Source: Persicobacter sp. CCB-QB2 (GTDB lineage: Bacteria; Bacteroidota; Bacteroidia; Cytophagales; Cyclobacteriaceae). Taken from it: DNA of 64,000 nt. The DNA lies in NCBI RefSeq assembly GCF_001274635.1, contig NZ_LBGV01000001.1:1364001-1428000 (forward strand), written 5' to 3'. Shown here in pieces: positions 19,764 through 30,503 of the stretch. Under the pieces are notes generated by a model, which worked only from the letters and a program-made list of their open reading frames with translations, made no database searches and had not been told where the DNA came from. Both the position numbers and the translations under genes were made by a program. Within the stretch, counting starts at the first letter, position 1, and each line of letters begins with the position of its first letter.

Positions 19764-21670
19764 ATGATCGGTAAAAAAATATTCCTGAGCAGCATGCTAA
19801 TTACATGCTGCTTTTCTTCCTTTGGGCAAATCAAAAAAATGCCTTATAGTGCTTGGTTCCGGCAACCGGTAGTAGAAAATACCAATGCCAGGATTCATTA
19901 CGACTCTACTCATATACAGATTAACTCCTCTAAAAGCATGCGGGAGTACCAGAAAATAGTGCTGACGATCTATAACAAAAAGGCGGAAAAATTAGCCATG
20001 CATTACGCCTATTATAACCGAAACTCGGAGATCACCACTTTTAATGCCCGTATTCTGGATGACAGAGGCAAGACGGTACTCAAACTAAAAAAGGCGGACA
20101 TCATTGACGTCAGCGCTTCCGGTAATAATGATGTAACCGACAGCCGACTGCAATACGCAGAAATGAATCGGGCAAAATACCCCATGCATCTGGAGCTGGA
20201 GTATGAGAAAGTATATAAAAAAGGATTTTATAGTATCCCTCCCTGGACGCCACAGGAGGCATTAAAAGTTCAGGTGGATCAATCCATTTATGTGGTAAAC
20301 TATCCCAAGACTATGCCTTTGATACCTTTGAACAATTGCTTGAGGGCAACGAATTTTCGAAAGTCAAACAAATAGAAGCCATCAGGTGGTCGGCGGTAAA
20401 TCTGCCACCCAAAAAAGAATGGGAGTCGCACTTTCCGGCAAGTAACCAAATCCCTGTTCTGCAATTGATCCCTGAAAGTTTTGAATACGAAAAATGGAAA
20501 GGATCCAACAGTTCCTGGGCTATGTTGGGAAATTGGTATGCGGAGTTGAATCAGGGCCGGGAGGAAATCCCGGAAAAGCTTCAGGCTATAGTAGACCAAC
20601 TGGTAGCAGGTAAATCGGAAAAAGAAAAAATCCAGGCCATTTATGAATGGGTGCAGGACAATACCCGCTATATCTCTATTCAGGTGGGGATTGGTGGAAA
20701 TCAAAGCCAAACCGCTGCCAAAACTTTCGATACCGGCTACGGAGACTGTAAAGCGCTTACCACCCTGACGATGGGCATGCTGAAACATGCAGGCATTAAA
20801 TCACATCCTGCCCTGGTGTATGGGGGAAGGCAAAATACCATTTTTGAAATTGATCCGGTAATGGACCAGTTCAATCATGTGATTTTGGGCGTTCCACATC
20901 CACAAGACACCACCTGGATTGAATGCACCAGCTCAAGCTTGCCCGCTGGCTATTTGGGAACTTTTACCGGCAACCGGTATGCCTTATGGATAGATGGAGC
21001 ACAGAGCAAACTGGTCAAAACCCAAAACTTTAAAGCGGAGGAGAATCTGGAGGAACATAAAGCGACCATAAGCATTGATAAGCATCTCAAAGGAACCGTC
21101 AGCCTCCACAGCAGCTACCGGGGCCAAAATTATGATTATCTGGAACACCTCAGTCAAAAGAAAGAAAGTGAACTTAAGGATTACTATTATAAACGATTAC
21201 CCCTAAAATCTTTCCAAATCAATGATTTGAAAATCGAAAACCGAAAGGAAAGCTGCGCTTTTGAAGAACAATTAGACCTTAGCGTTCCGCAGGTTGTGAA
21301 AAAAGCCGGGAATCGCCTTTTACTCAGTCCGGGAATATTGTCCGCTGGAGGAAAAAAAATCATCGACAAAGAACGCCTATTCCCTATGATGTTCTTTAAC
21401 GGCTTTTCCAGCGAGCAGGAAATCATATGGGAAATCCCGGTGGAATATTCCGCCCAAAAACTACCGGAAGAAATTCATTTGGAAAGTGAGTTCGGCTGGT
21501 ATAAATGCGTCATCACCTGCCGGGACCAACAACTCATTTTCCATAGAACCTATCATTTGAAAGCAGGGCAATACGCACCTGAACTTTATTCGGAATATGT
21601 AAAATTCAGAAATCAGATTCGCAAATATGACAATCAAAAGATCAGCTTGATCCAGACGCTTAATCATTAA
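19764..21670 (+). pseudogene. DUF3857 / transglutaminase-domain protein with intact catalytic Cys, single frameshift (paralog 2)
   Basis: Frame one gives a signal peptide (cleavage near SSFGQ) and the DUF3857 domain, then stops at 20375. The next frame is open to 21670. Adding one base at about 20307-20310 joins them as ...VVNYPKDYAFDTFEQLLEGNEF, restoring about 635 residues. The second part holds a real transglutaminase core: YISIQVGIGG, the nucleophile motif GYGDCKALT, and FNHVILGV with the catalytic His. It is the only one of five paralogs here with the Cys. Such domains act as peptidases or amide-bond enzymes; the substrate is unknown. The high conservation past the break argues for a sequencing error or very recent mutation. 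Confidence 0.83.
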
Positions 21671-21674
21671 CGGT

Positions 21675-23579
21675 TTGCAAAAATTTCATTTATTTTTAAA
21701 GCTATTTTTCGGAAGCATTTTCCTTATTTTTTCGCATCCTTCCTGCCCGCAGTCGCAGTCAAAGGATGCGGAAAGTTATATCGATGAAAAATCTGAAGCA
21801 CTTGAATTATTAATGGATTGTGTGGTCAGCTGGGAAAATGGCATACACTACCGACACCATTATAAAAGAAAAATCCTCCGGGATAATTATGGGGAGGCGG
21901 CAGACATCAAAATCAAATATTTTGCCTTTAAATCCCTGGAGTCCATCCGGGACCTGAAAGCGGTGATCTACACGCCTAAAGGAGACGGCACTTTTCAAAA
22001 AAAGGAACTTGCCCCTGAAAATATAATTGAGGTAAATCTGGACAATAAGTACCGACAAGTCAACCTATTATTTCCAAAGGTGCAAAAAGGCGCCATTTTG
22101 GAGTGGAAATATACGATTTCCTCTTACTCCTTTTTGGGAATTGGCCCCTGGCACTTTTCCTCCGTCTACCCGATTAAAAAATCTTCCTTCGCCGTAAATA
22201 TCTACAGCATTCCCTGGCACATTATGCTCAGGGGGAAGGAATTAATCGAAAAATATCAAGGTGATGAGGGCCGCCTGCTTTATCGCTGGGAAATGGAAAA
22301 CATTAAAGCTCAAAATCAAAATATTCCTTTCTTAGATAATGTTCAAAATTATTCCAATTCCGTGACCTTACACCAAGGAAGGCTCAAGGCTGTGTCCCGG
22401 AAAAAAAAAGGGAATTCCAATCATTTTACCAATAGCCCAATAGACACACTTTGGCTCCCACAACAGCTCAATACCATCGTCACCGACATCTTTATGGCTG
22501 GGGAAAGTCCTAAGTATAAAAACGAATCCCATGCCTATAAAAAATATTTCGAAACTCATTTCCCGGATTCCATCGCAGGGGATGCCTTAAAAATCATCGA
22601 CTGGTATAAAAATGAATTCAAATGGAATAATTCATATTCTTATTCGGCCAGCCAACCGCTAAGGTCATTTTTAAAAAAGAAAAGCGGTAATGATACAGAG
22701 ATGGCCTTAGGCCTATATGGCTTTTTAAAATCACAGGGTTTTGAATCCGAAATGATCCTCTCCGCCCCTACCCAACACATTAAAATACAACCGGAATACC
22801 CTTTCTTGCCGAACTTTTCGGCCATGTTCCTCCGGCTCAAACTTAATGAAGAGTGGATTTATATCGATCCTTGCCAACCGCATTTACCCCCAGGCTTTAT
22901 TAACCCGAATTATCTGGAAAATGCCGCCATTTGCTGTTCGGAAACTCCATGGATCATCGAAAGCCTCTCGGATAAAGGCCGAAGCCAGGAGTTATGGAAT
23001 ATCGTTCTTGACCTGAAAGCGGCTCAGCCTAAATACCAGATAAAATTAAGAGCTAATGGGCATAAGATGCAAAAAATCATCCCTCAGCCTAAGCATTATA
23101 TTGCCCGCCACCTCAACATACAGCCGGAAAACATTGAACAATTCTCCATAGTAAAAAATGAGAAAGGGATTCAGATCGAATGTTACGCAGCTTATGATTC
23201 GGAAGGGGAATCCACCTTAGCCGTACTCCCTTTTAAATCCTTTACAAAAAATCCATTTGCCTCTGACAAGGAGAGAATTTATCCGATAGATTTGGGCTAT
23301 CCCGCAAGTGAAAAAATAATATTCAATGTATTATTTCCAAAAACGATAGCCCCCCTCTCGTCACCTGATGAACAAAAGTACCTATTACCCAATAAAATGG
23401 GCGGCTTCACCTTAAAGAGTGCCTATACGGGAAACGCATTAACAACCATTAGTCATTTTTATAACAATCAACGCTTTTTACCGGCTGAATTTTTTCCCAT
23501 CCTTCGTCAATTAACAGAAGATCTCATGGCTTTGCAGGAGCAGGTCGTCCTACTGAAAAATAATCCCAATAAACAATAA
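21675..23579 (+). CDS. DUF3857 / transglutaminase-fold secreted protein, Cys-less (paralog 3)
   Basis: 634 residues from a TTG start 4 bases after the preceding stop, which makes translational coupling likely. The signal peptide is followed by DUF3857-like strands (HYRHHYKRKILRDN, GAILEWKYTIS). The degenerate transglutaminase core has FKWNNSYSYS and GNDTEMAL, where Thr replaces the catalytic Cys. WIYIDPCQPHLPPGF and a beta-rich C-terminal domain follow. It is closest to paralog 4 downstream, sharing the GAI.EW.YT, FFIGPW/FLGIGPW and PTQH segments. Function unknown; probably periplasmic or outer-surface. Confidence 0.83.
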   Translation: MQKFHLFLKLFFGSIFLIFSHPSCPQSQSKDAESYIDEKSEALELLMDCVVSWENGIHYRHHYKRKILRDNYGEAADIKIKYFAFKSLESIRDLKAVIYTPKGDGTFQKKELAPENIIEVNLDNKYRQVNLLFPKVQKGAILEWKYTISSYSFLGIGPWHFSSVYPIKKSSFAVNIYSIPWHIMLRGKELIEKYQGDEGRLLYRWEMENIKAQNQNIPFLDNVQNYSNSVTLHQGRLKAVSRKKKGNSNHFTNSPIDTLWLPQQLNTIVTDIFMAGESPKYKNESHAYKKYFETHFPDSIAGDALKIIDWYKNEFKWNNSYSYSASQPLRSFLKKKSGNDTEMALGLYGFLKSQGFESEMILSAPTQHIKIQPEYPFLPNFSAMFLRLKLNEEWIYIDPCQPHLPPGFINPNYLENAAICCSETPWIIESLSDKGRSQELWNIVLDLKAAQPKYQIKLRANGHKMQKIIPQPKHYIARHLNIQPENIEQFSIVKNEKGIQIECYAAYDSEGESTLAVLPFKSFTKNPFASDKERIYPIDLGYPASEKIIFNVLFPKTIAPLSSPDEQKYLLPNKMGGFTLKSAYTGNALTTISHFYNNQRFLPAEFFPILRQLTEDLMALQEQVVLLKNNPNKQ

Positions 23580-23589
23580 GACATCCGTT

Positions 23590-25476
23590 ATGAAACGCCT
23601 TTTTTTATACTTCAACATTTTTTGCTTACTATTTACGGCCAGCCCTTCCTGGGCCAAAGCCCCAAAATTTGGCAAGCTCAGCAAGGAAGAACATAACTTA
23701 ATTAGGGTAGATTTTGAACCCGAAGCCGATGCCGTGGAACTGTTTCAAAACTGTAAAGTTACCTTTGGCCCTGCCGTCTTCCATAAAAAACATTTCCGAA
23801 GAAAATTACTCACTGATCAGGTGGAGGAATCAGGAAAAGTGGAAATCATTTTCTATCATCATCAGGATATGGAAAGTATTCATAGCTTAAATGCCGTGGT
23901 GCACATTCCGCAGCCTGATGGAAGTTACACCAAAATCAAGTTAAGTAAGGAACAAATGCCCACTGCGGAAATTTCCGAACTTAGAAGTAAAGTTTCCCTG
24001 ATCTTCCCTCAATTACAAAAAGGTGCAATCATTGAGTGGGAATACACTTTGGCCTCCAAGCGGTTCTTTTTCATCGGTCCGTGGAATTATTTATCGCGCT
24101 ACCCCATTTTAAAATCCACCTTTTCCTTTTTATCGCCTTCTTACCTGAAATATCAAATGGTCATGAAAGGCGATGAAATGACAGAAAAATACGCCAATAA
24201 AAACACCAATACCTGGACTTTAGAAAATATCAAAGGATATGATCCCAATGCTCGATTTGTAGACAATCCTTTCAACTATGCCAATAAGCTTTCCCTTCAA
24301 TTAAAGGAATATCCTGCCAGTGGAGCAATGGGAGGAACTGAAATGAAATCTTATGTGCATGACATTCAGGACCTGGCCAATGAACTTCGGAAAAGCGGGA
24401 ACAATTATAGATTTTTACGCAAAGTGACTTCCCTGGCGGAAAGCATGCCTGTGAACGTCAATGACTATGAGGGCATCGAAAAGGCAAAGTTCATCTTAAG
24501 GGAAGTACAAAATAAATATCAGTGGAATGGCATGTACAGTTCCTCCGCCAGGAGAACGCCGGCACAATTAGCCAAAGAGAAGAAAGGTAATTCTGCGGAA
24601 ATCAATCTGGTGTTGTATTCCATTTTAAAGTCCTACGGACTGGACGCCCAATTAATTGCCACCTCGCCAACCCAACATGGCTTTATTACGAAAGTAGGCG
24701 CATTCCGGGATCAATTCAGCACCTTTATTGTGGGCATCCCAGCGGAACACGGATGGCATTTTATGGATGCTACCCAGCCCTCTTTACCCATGGGCTATAT
24801 CAATCCTGATTGCTGGAATAATCAGGCGTTGGTATGTGAAAGTAAAGCGAGCTGGATAGAAAACCTGGAACCCAAATCCCCAAGTAAATCCCTTTGGAGT
24901 TTGTACTTAAACCTCAACGAAGAAAATCCTCATTATCAGGTGACCCTTAGTCTAATTGGCAATTGCATCGATAACATCGCTGGAGGAGTATCGGAATATA
25001 TTGCCCGAAAATTCCACATTAATCAGGAGGAAATTGCGGATTTAAAGGTAGAACATCAATTTAAGCAAACTAAAATCACCTGCAGCCTTCCCTACCAGTC
25101 AGAAGCCGCGGATTTACTCCCTTTGATCCCGATCAAAACGATGGATGAAAATCCCTTTCAATCGGATAAAGAGCGAAATTTACCGCTCGATTTGAACTAT
25201 GCTTATTCCGAACAAATCATCCTAAATTATGTACTTCCCACGGACCTAAAGGCCGCTAATCCTCCGGAAAATATCCGCATCGCACTCCCTAATAAAGCCG
25301 GGAGTCTTACCCTGCTCACCCAGATCAATCAAAACTCGGTGGCGATAAGTTCCAAATATGTACAACAATACCGGTTCCTGAATGCCAACTACTACCCTTA
25401 TCTCCGAAATATGGCGGAAGAAGTCATCAACCGACAATCCGCCTATCTGACCATTGAGAAAAATCAGGCCAATTAA
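23590..25476 (+). CDS. DUF3857 / transglutaminase-fold secreted protein, Cys-less (paralog 4)
   Basis: 628 residues with signal peptide (cleavage near PSWAKA). Same architecture as paralog 3: HKKHFRRKLL and GAIIEWEYTL in the first domain, then YQWNGMYSSSARR and GNSAEINLVL (Ala for the catalytic Cys). SPTQHGF, HFMDATQPSLPMGY and a C-terminal beta domain containing PFQSDKERNLPLDL follow. Last gene of the four-gene run (11-base gap from paralog 3). A copy of the dispersed repeat follows its stop. Function unknown. Confidence 0.83.
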   Translation: MKRLFLYFNIFCLLFTASPSWAKAPKFGKLSKEEHNLIRVDFEPEADAVELFQNCKVTFGPAVFHKKHFRRKLLTDQVEESGKVEIIFYHHQDMESIHSLNAVVHIPQPDGSYTKIKLSKEQMPTAEISELRSKVSLIFPQLQKGAIIEWEYTLASKRFFFIGPWNYLSRYPILKSTFSFLSPSYLKYQMVMKGDEMTEKYANKNTNTWTLENIKGYDPNARFVDNPFNYANKLSLQLKEYPASGAMGGTEMKSYVHDIQDLANELRKSGNNYRFLRKVTSLAESMPVNVNDYEGIEKAKFILREVQNKYQWNGMYSSSARRTPAQLAKEKKGNSAEINLVLYSILKSYGLDAQLIATSPTQHGFITKVGAFRDQFSTFIVGIPAEHGWHFMDATQPSLPMGYINPDCWNNQALVCESKASWIENLEPKSPSKSLWSLYLNLNEENPHYQVTLSLIGNCIDNIAGGVSEYIARKFHINQEEIADLKVEHQFKQTKITCSLPYQSEAADLLPLIPIKTMDENPFQSDKERNLPLDLNYAYSEQIILNYVLPTDLKAANPPENIRIALPNKAGSLTLLTQINQNSVAISSKYVQQYRFLNANYYPYLRNMAEEVINRQSAYLTIEKNQAN

Positions 25477-25507
25477 CAATAATCCGTTTCGAAAAATCGG
25501 ATTTCCA

Positions 25508-25793
25508 TTAAGCCGAAAAATTCATGCTTTAATCCTCGTTTAACTGCAAGTCGGGAAAAATGAAGGAATAGTTTCCTATTTCGAATTTTTTCCAACGAAA
25601 CAGATGAAGGAGGAGAAAGCAAGCTTGCCCAAATTTGGGCTATAAAAAAATCAGGAAAAATGAGCCAATTGAGTTGATAATAATTCAGTTAAGGTGAATT
25701 ACTTAATTTAGCGATGAATAATTCGGGATAATAATCTAAAAATAGCCTACTTAGGTTTGGTTGTTGAATTTAGCGGTGAATAATTCGGGTTAA
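25508..25793 (+). repeat. Dispersed MITE-like intergenic repeat, copy 2
   Basis: The left end TTAAGCCGAAAAATTCA differs from the copy 1 terminus at three positions. The body closely matches copy 1, including GCCCAAATTTGGGC. A first right end lies at about 25715-25730 and a second, perfect one (TGAATAATTCGGGTTAA) at 25777-25793. It begins 31 bases after the paralog 4 stop. Confidence 0.82.
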
Positions 25794-25977
25794 GCCGGAT
25801 GGTACGGTTTTAAACACGCCCTCAATCAACCGCAAAATTTTAAAGCATACTATAGCCTATTTTTTAAATCAACAGGCAAAAATCACCCGCTGAGAAAAAG
25901 GTGTTATAAAAGATGCAACCTGAAGAAATCCTTGGAGAGCTCCTCTCGAAAGTCAGCATTTGTGGCTGCTACCTTAT

Positions 25978-27189
25978 TTAAAAGGATTCCGTGATACCAA
26001 AATAAAATACCGAGCCCGTTTTGCCATAGGCATAATCAAATTTTAGATTCAACCGCTCATATGGGAGCAATCTATACCGAACTCCCGCCGCAACAGCAGG
26101 CAACCACTCTGCATCCTTAAAATCCTTCGACATACCGGAAGAATGCTTGCTACTTCCAAAAACTTTACCTGTAGATACAGCGGCGACAAATCCCAACTTA
26201 CTATTCAGCCAGAGAGTTTCCTTCCTGTATTCCACCTCCATATTCACCAGGTTTCAGTCATTATATCGTCCTGTTTCATATCCTCGTTGAGCGATGCCTC
26301 CGGCACGCCCATAAGAAGACCAAAAAGAGCGGGAAGCATCTGCAGAAATAAACCTACCGAATGCATGCACAGCCAACACATTACTCACATTATCCCCTAA
26401 GGTGAAAAATTGACGGTAATCGGCCAGAAAAATATTTTGCTTGTCTGAGCCAAGCATTTGATCCATGCTCACCTTTACAATCATTCCGGAATATGGATAA
26501 TTGACATTATCCCGCGTATCATAGCTCAATGCATAACGCAGGCCGTGCATATGTTCAAATTCATCTCCAAAATGATTTTTATCGAGCAATTCTTGTGAAG
26601 CGGAGTCCCGTCCTTCTACCAGGCGGCCATTATATTGATAACCCAGCCCCAAATAGACTCTGGAAAAGATTTTCCGTTCTACCATGAAATTCCCGATCGC
26701 TATATTGGTCGTTACTTTGGCTAATCCCATGGGGGCTTCCTCCTGCCCCGGAGCAGTGGATAAATACATTTCCGTATTAAAAGCGCCATAAAACCCAAAT
26801 GCGGTTAATCGCCACAGATCTTCTTTCAAATAAATCTTATTAAAAACTCCCGCCATCCAGCTGTTGTTGGTGGTGTAATTCGCCATAGCGCCAGAGGTAG
26901 AAGGCGGAGATTTTAAATCCCCTTTAGAGGGATAATAATTAATGAGATTAATCAATGAAATACCCCATTTTGAAGCGGGGTCGTAGGAGGGTAAAGGCAC
27001 AAGATTGTATTTAACCCCTTTACGTTCCTTTTTGTCATCAAAAATCTGACGACCGTGCTCATCTTTTTTCACCTCTTCCTTATCTTGCCCTATCGGTAAT
27101 TGAGCAAAAGCGCCTAATGTGGAAAAAGTTAAAATTAAAAATGAAAATAGTACTTTTTTTATTTTATTTAACATGACATAATTTTTCAA
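25978..27189 (-). pseudogene. Outer-membrane beta-barrel protein (BamA/surface-antigen-like), in-frame TGA
   Basis: The minus strand encodes a signal peptide (cleavage near LGAFAQ), a short charged linker, and a 16-strand-type barrel (SKWGISLINLINYY, YLGLGYQYNGR, LSYDTRDNVNYPYSGMIVKVS, RGYETGRYND). An in-frame TGA occurs at 26254-26256, after which the same frame continues NLVNMEVEYRKETLW to the terminal aromatic sequence FYFGITESF. Together these give a full-length protein of about 403 codons. The family normally has Arg or Lys at the TGA position (GRYRDRN-like), so a single substitution explains it. TGA is an ordinary stop elsewhere in the window. It may be a real nonsense mutation or a base-call error. 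It lies convergent to paralog 4. Confidence 0.8.
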
Positions 27190-27808
27190 AAAGCTAATCT
27201 GCCTAAAGACCAGCCATTGAGCTCATCAAAAAATCATCCAAATTTCATCACTTTATTGAATTTCATTAAAATATAATTCAATGCTCTCTTTTTTCGAATA
27301 AAGAGGGTTTTAGGCTCATGTCGAATAGATCAAACCCAAACGACACCTCTACTCCAAACAGAATTAATCCATAATCCTGCTTATTCAAAAAAGGGTGGAA
27401 GAATAAAATTACCCTAAGCCCGATCCAATTAGCATAAAAAATTGATTTTGCACTACAGCCCGATACTTTCATAGAATAACCAAAAGAAAATACTAAAAAA
27501 ATGAGGGAAAATATTCAAATCAGCGATCACAAAACCCCACAACCGACTGGCCTACAATTGGATACAAAACCCCATTAACTTCTCCAGCAAATTCCCCCAT
27601 AATGACAAGAGAAAATCTAACCGTCTACAACTTGCATAATTCTCACATCATCAGGCAAGCGAACTGCTTAAACAAGCCGTCTAAAGTTGGGGTAAAGGAT
27701 TCAGTAAGCGATTTGCAATAATTAAAGAAATTAATATTAGATGCTATATTTATAATTAAACCAATAAAAAATTTACGATCTTCAAGTAATATTGTGTATC
27801 ACGATCTC
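27190..27808. other. Gene-free stretch between the barrel gene and DUF3857 paralog 5
   Basis: About 600 bases, AT-rich, without a supported gene, RNA or repeat. Two divergent promoters must lie here. Short ORFs at 27278-27472 have no coding character. Confidence 0.5.
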
Positions 27809-29836
27809 ATGAAAAAACTGTTCCTCCTTATATTGATAAGCACTCAAGCGGCGCTGGCCTTTGCTTCAGGTAACAATAACATTCCTGAATCTACTTTTGG
27901 GACTATCAACAAAAATTTAATTACTGACAGCGTCTCCAGCTTCTTACATCAGGATCATGCGGCCATATTATGGGATCAGGCCAATTTTGAAATAAAACCT
28001 ACAGCGCTCTCCGGTAAGTTAACCGCTACGGTAACCATTCACCGTCAAATTTTGATTCAGAACATTGAAGCCGCCCAATCTTTATTGAATTTTATCATTA
28101 AACTGCCTCAGCACACGGAGGGTGAACTGGATCAGTTTAGATCAAAATGGTACAAATTATCAGACGGACAATTTTCTCCGATCAAGACGGATATTCATCA
28201 TATTAAAAAAGCCAATACGCGTACTAATTTAGCCTATTCGATCAATATTGATGGAATTTCAGGTCCTTGCATATTAGAATACGAATATACTTACCGTTAC
28301 AGAGACAATTTTCATCTGCCGGATTGGAGCTTTCAAGCTGAATTTCCTACGCTCTGGTCTATTTTGCAGGTTCAGTATCCGGAAAATTTAACCTATAATT
28401 TCAGTCCAAGGGGTAATTTAGATTTTCACACCTCCTCGCAGGAAAGCTTGACTGCTCGTGTTAAAATTCAACAAGACAAAAAGAAGGTAAAACACGATTA
28501 TAATATTGAGCGTCGGAAATTTATTATTCATCAGGCTCCCGCAATCAAACCTGTGGCTCATGCCACCTATGTTCAAAATTACTTTCAAAGAATGAACATT
28601 TATCTGATGGAAGTAGCTCCTTTTTTAAATGAAGGCGAGCGAATAGAAGTTGCAAAGGATTGGGAGGACATACAGCAATACCTGATTTCCATGAGCAAAT
28701 TTGGTAAATTCTATCTCCGCCATCAGGAAGAATATGAAAAGCTACTGCGGGAAATTGGAGTTACCGCTGCCGATGAAGAAAATTTGCAGAAGATTTATGA
28801 ATACGTTACGCAACATGTGAGGTGGAATAATAAATTTCGATTGATTGCCAGAGCAGATGGCCCATCCGAATTATTGGATAAGCGTGACGGTAATTCAGCA
28901 GATATCAACCTGACCATTCTGGGACTGGCACATCATGCTGGATTTAATGCCACCCCCTATATCTCCTCTATCAGACAAAAACCCCTGGCCAACCCTAACT
29001 TCCCAACTTTATCAGATTATCATTACGTTTGCCCCATCATTGCAATTAACGGGCAGCGCATATTCATCGATGGCACTAGTCCTTACCGAACGATGGGAGA
29101 GCTTCCACTGGAATGTGGAGTGAATGCGGGCAAACATTTAACCCAGCATCAAGTCAAGACAATCAAGCCGATTATCGGAAGGGGATATTTTATGGAGCAG
29201 TCCACCCAAATCACGACCAAAAACCGACGAAGATTCTCCTATAAAAATGAATATATTTCGGAAGGCATTACAGCTTACGAACGAAGAAAACATCGCTCTG
29301 AAAAGCCACAAAATTACCAAATTAAAAAATGGACGATCCCTCACTTTTTCACTATTATCAGCAACCGTTCACTAAATCTGGAGAATGTACAAGAACCTCT
29401 GAAAGAAATATTTGAATTTGAAGTTGAAGAGGCTGACTATCATTCAGAACAAATCAACATCTTCCTTCCGGTAGAGTTTGAAGCTCATCAAATACGAACT
29501 ACGGACAGAAACATTCCGCTGGATTTAGGGGCTCCTTTGCATCAAAAAATCACTTACCACATCCCAATTCCAAGGGGTTATCAGTTACAACACCAATTTT
29601 TCAACCAAAAAATTCAGCTTAGTGGTGGTTTAAATTACTTTTCCTGCACCCTGCTTCCTGAAGCAGAAAGCTTAACTTTGATTTTCGAATTGGAATTATC
29701 GGATAGTATCTATCCTTTGACTGCTTTTCCAAAACTTAATGAAATGATTAACGCTTGGGAAGATATCTCGACCTCACCTATCGTTTTGAAAAAGCTCCCC
29801 AACACCATAGCTGAGGAAGCTATTGAAGAATATTAA
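27809..29836 (+). CDS. DUF3857 / transglutaminase-fold secreted protein, Cys-less (paralog 5)
   Basis: 675 residues from ATG 27809 (MKKLFLLILISTQAALAFASG, a clean signal peptide; the GTG at 27794 adds five unlikely residues). Its layout and sequence are closest to paralog 1: VRWNNKFRLIA, GNSADINLTI (Ala for Cys), a LAHHAGF/LLHHAGY match, RIFIDGTSPYRTMGELP, and a C-terminal beta domain. It is separated from the four-gene run by the barrel gene but is clearly part of the same expansion. Function unknown. Confidence 0.84.
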   Translation: MKKLFLLILISTQAALAFASGNNNIPESTFGTINKNLITDSVSSFLHQDHAAILWDQANFEIKPTALSGKLTATVTIHRQILIQNIEAAQSLLNFIIKLPQHTEGELDQFRSKWYKLSDGQFSPIKTDIHHIKKANTRTNLAYSINIDGISGPCILEYEYTYRYRDNFHLPDWSFQAEFPTLWSILQVQYPENLTYNFSPRGNLDFHTSSQESLTARVKIQQDKKKVKHDYNIERRKFIIHQAPAIKPVAHATYVQNYFQRMNIYLMEVAPFLNEGERIEVAKDWEDIQQYLISMSKFGKFYLRHQEEYEKLLREIGVTAADEENLQKIYEYVTQHVRWNNKFRLIARADGPSELLDKRDGNSADINLTILGLAHHAGFNATPYISSIRQKPLANPNFPTLSDYHYVCPIIAINGQRIFIDGTSPYRTMGELPLECGVNAGKHLTQHQVKTIKPIIGRGYFMEQSTQITTKNRRRFSYKNEYISEGITAYERRKHRSEKPQNYQIKKWTIPHFFTIISNRSLNLENVQEPLKEIFEFEVEEADYHSEQINIFLPVEFEAHQIRTTDRNIPLDLGAPLHQKITYHIPIPRGYQLQHQFFNQKIQLSGGLNYFSCTLLPEAESLTLIFELELSDSIYPLTAFPKLNEMINAWEDISTSPIVLKKLPNTIAEEAIEEY

Positions 29837-30476
29837 TGCGCCCGGATTTTCAAGTTTAAACCCTCATTTAGCGGTAAGGCAAAAATAAAAGATTTTTCCT
29901 GTTTCGAGTTTTCCCAAGGCAGTAGAGGAATGAGGAGTAAGCGAGCCGAAAGCAATTTGTGTTATTTGTAAATCAGTAAAATCAAACCCAACAAACTGAC
30001 CAAAACCTGCTTTGTGTGGCTCACGAATCCACGGCTTTTACCTAAAACTACAAATGGGCAAATTATAGGAATGTTCTAGTTCTCAGTGAGGGTTGATTTG
30101 AGCGCTTGTTTATGAGTTAGATTACTATCTTTTACAGTATTGATATTATGGTATAAAATCTTCCGCATCAACAGTCCGGCCTTGATCAATGGGCGGATAG
30201 ACAAGGGTTCTCCTGGCAACTAGAAGGCATCACAGCGACATTTTAGCAATATTTCACCAGTCTTTTGCCCTCTCCAAATGTTGCCTTGAGGGATTCCGTC
30301 AGCAGGTTCTTTGTTCCGCCAATATTGATCACAGCCTTGATTTTTTTGTTTCGTTTTTTATCAAGAAAAAATGAAAAAGAAAACCTTGAATATTAAATAT
30401 AAGGTGTTAAATGGCTGATCTATATCTCTATAAAAAAAACTACTCACGAAACCTATTGAGGTATAATTCGGATTAA
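29837..30476 (+). repeat. Dispersed MITE-like intergenic repeat, copy 4 (degenerate, interrupted)
   Basis: The left part (29837 to about 29965) aligns with the other copies: CCCGGATTTTCAAG, TTTAGCGGTAAGG, TTTCGAGTTTT, GAATGAGGAG. A right end GGTATAATTCGGATTAA lies at 30460-30476, preceded by CCTATTGAG as in copy 1. The ~480 bases between have no counterpart in the other copies and contain the short repeat at 30299. It starts directly after the paralog 5 stop. Confidence 0.6.
30299..30335 (+). repeat. Short intergenic repeat, copy B
   Basis: GTCAGCAGGTTCTTTGTTC and the bases to ACAG match the copy at 12764-12800 with roughly six differences. It lies inside the interrupted copy 4 of the dispersed repeat. 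Confidence 0.5.
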
Positions 30477-30503
30477 ATTTGACAAGTGGAAATAATTTCG
30501 CCT

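Noticed and set aside
26254..26256. TGA as selenocysteine or recoded codon in the barrel gene
   Set aside because: Genes such as 11917-12660 end at TGA, no SECIS-like hairpin was seen, and the family has a basic residue here, so a plain substitution is simpler.
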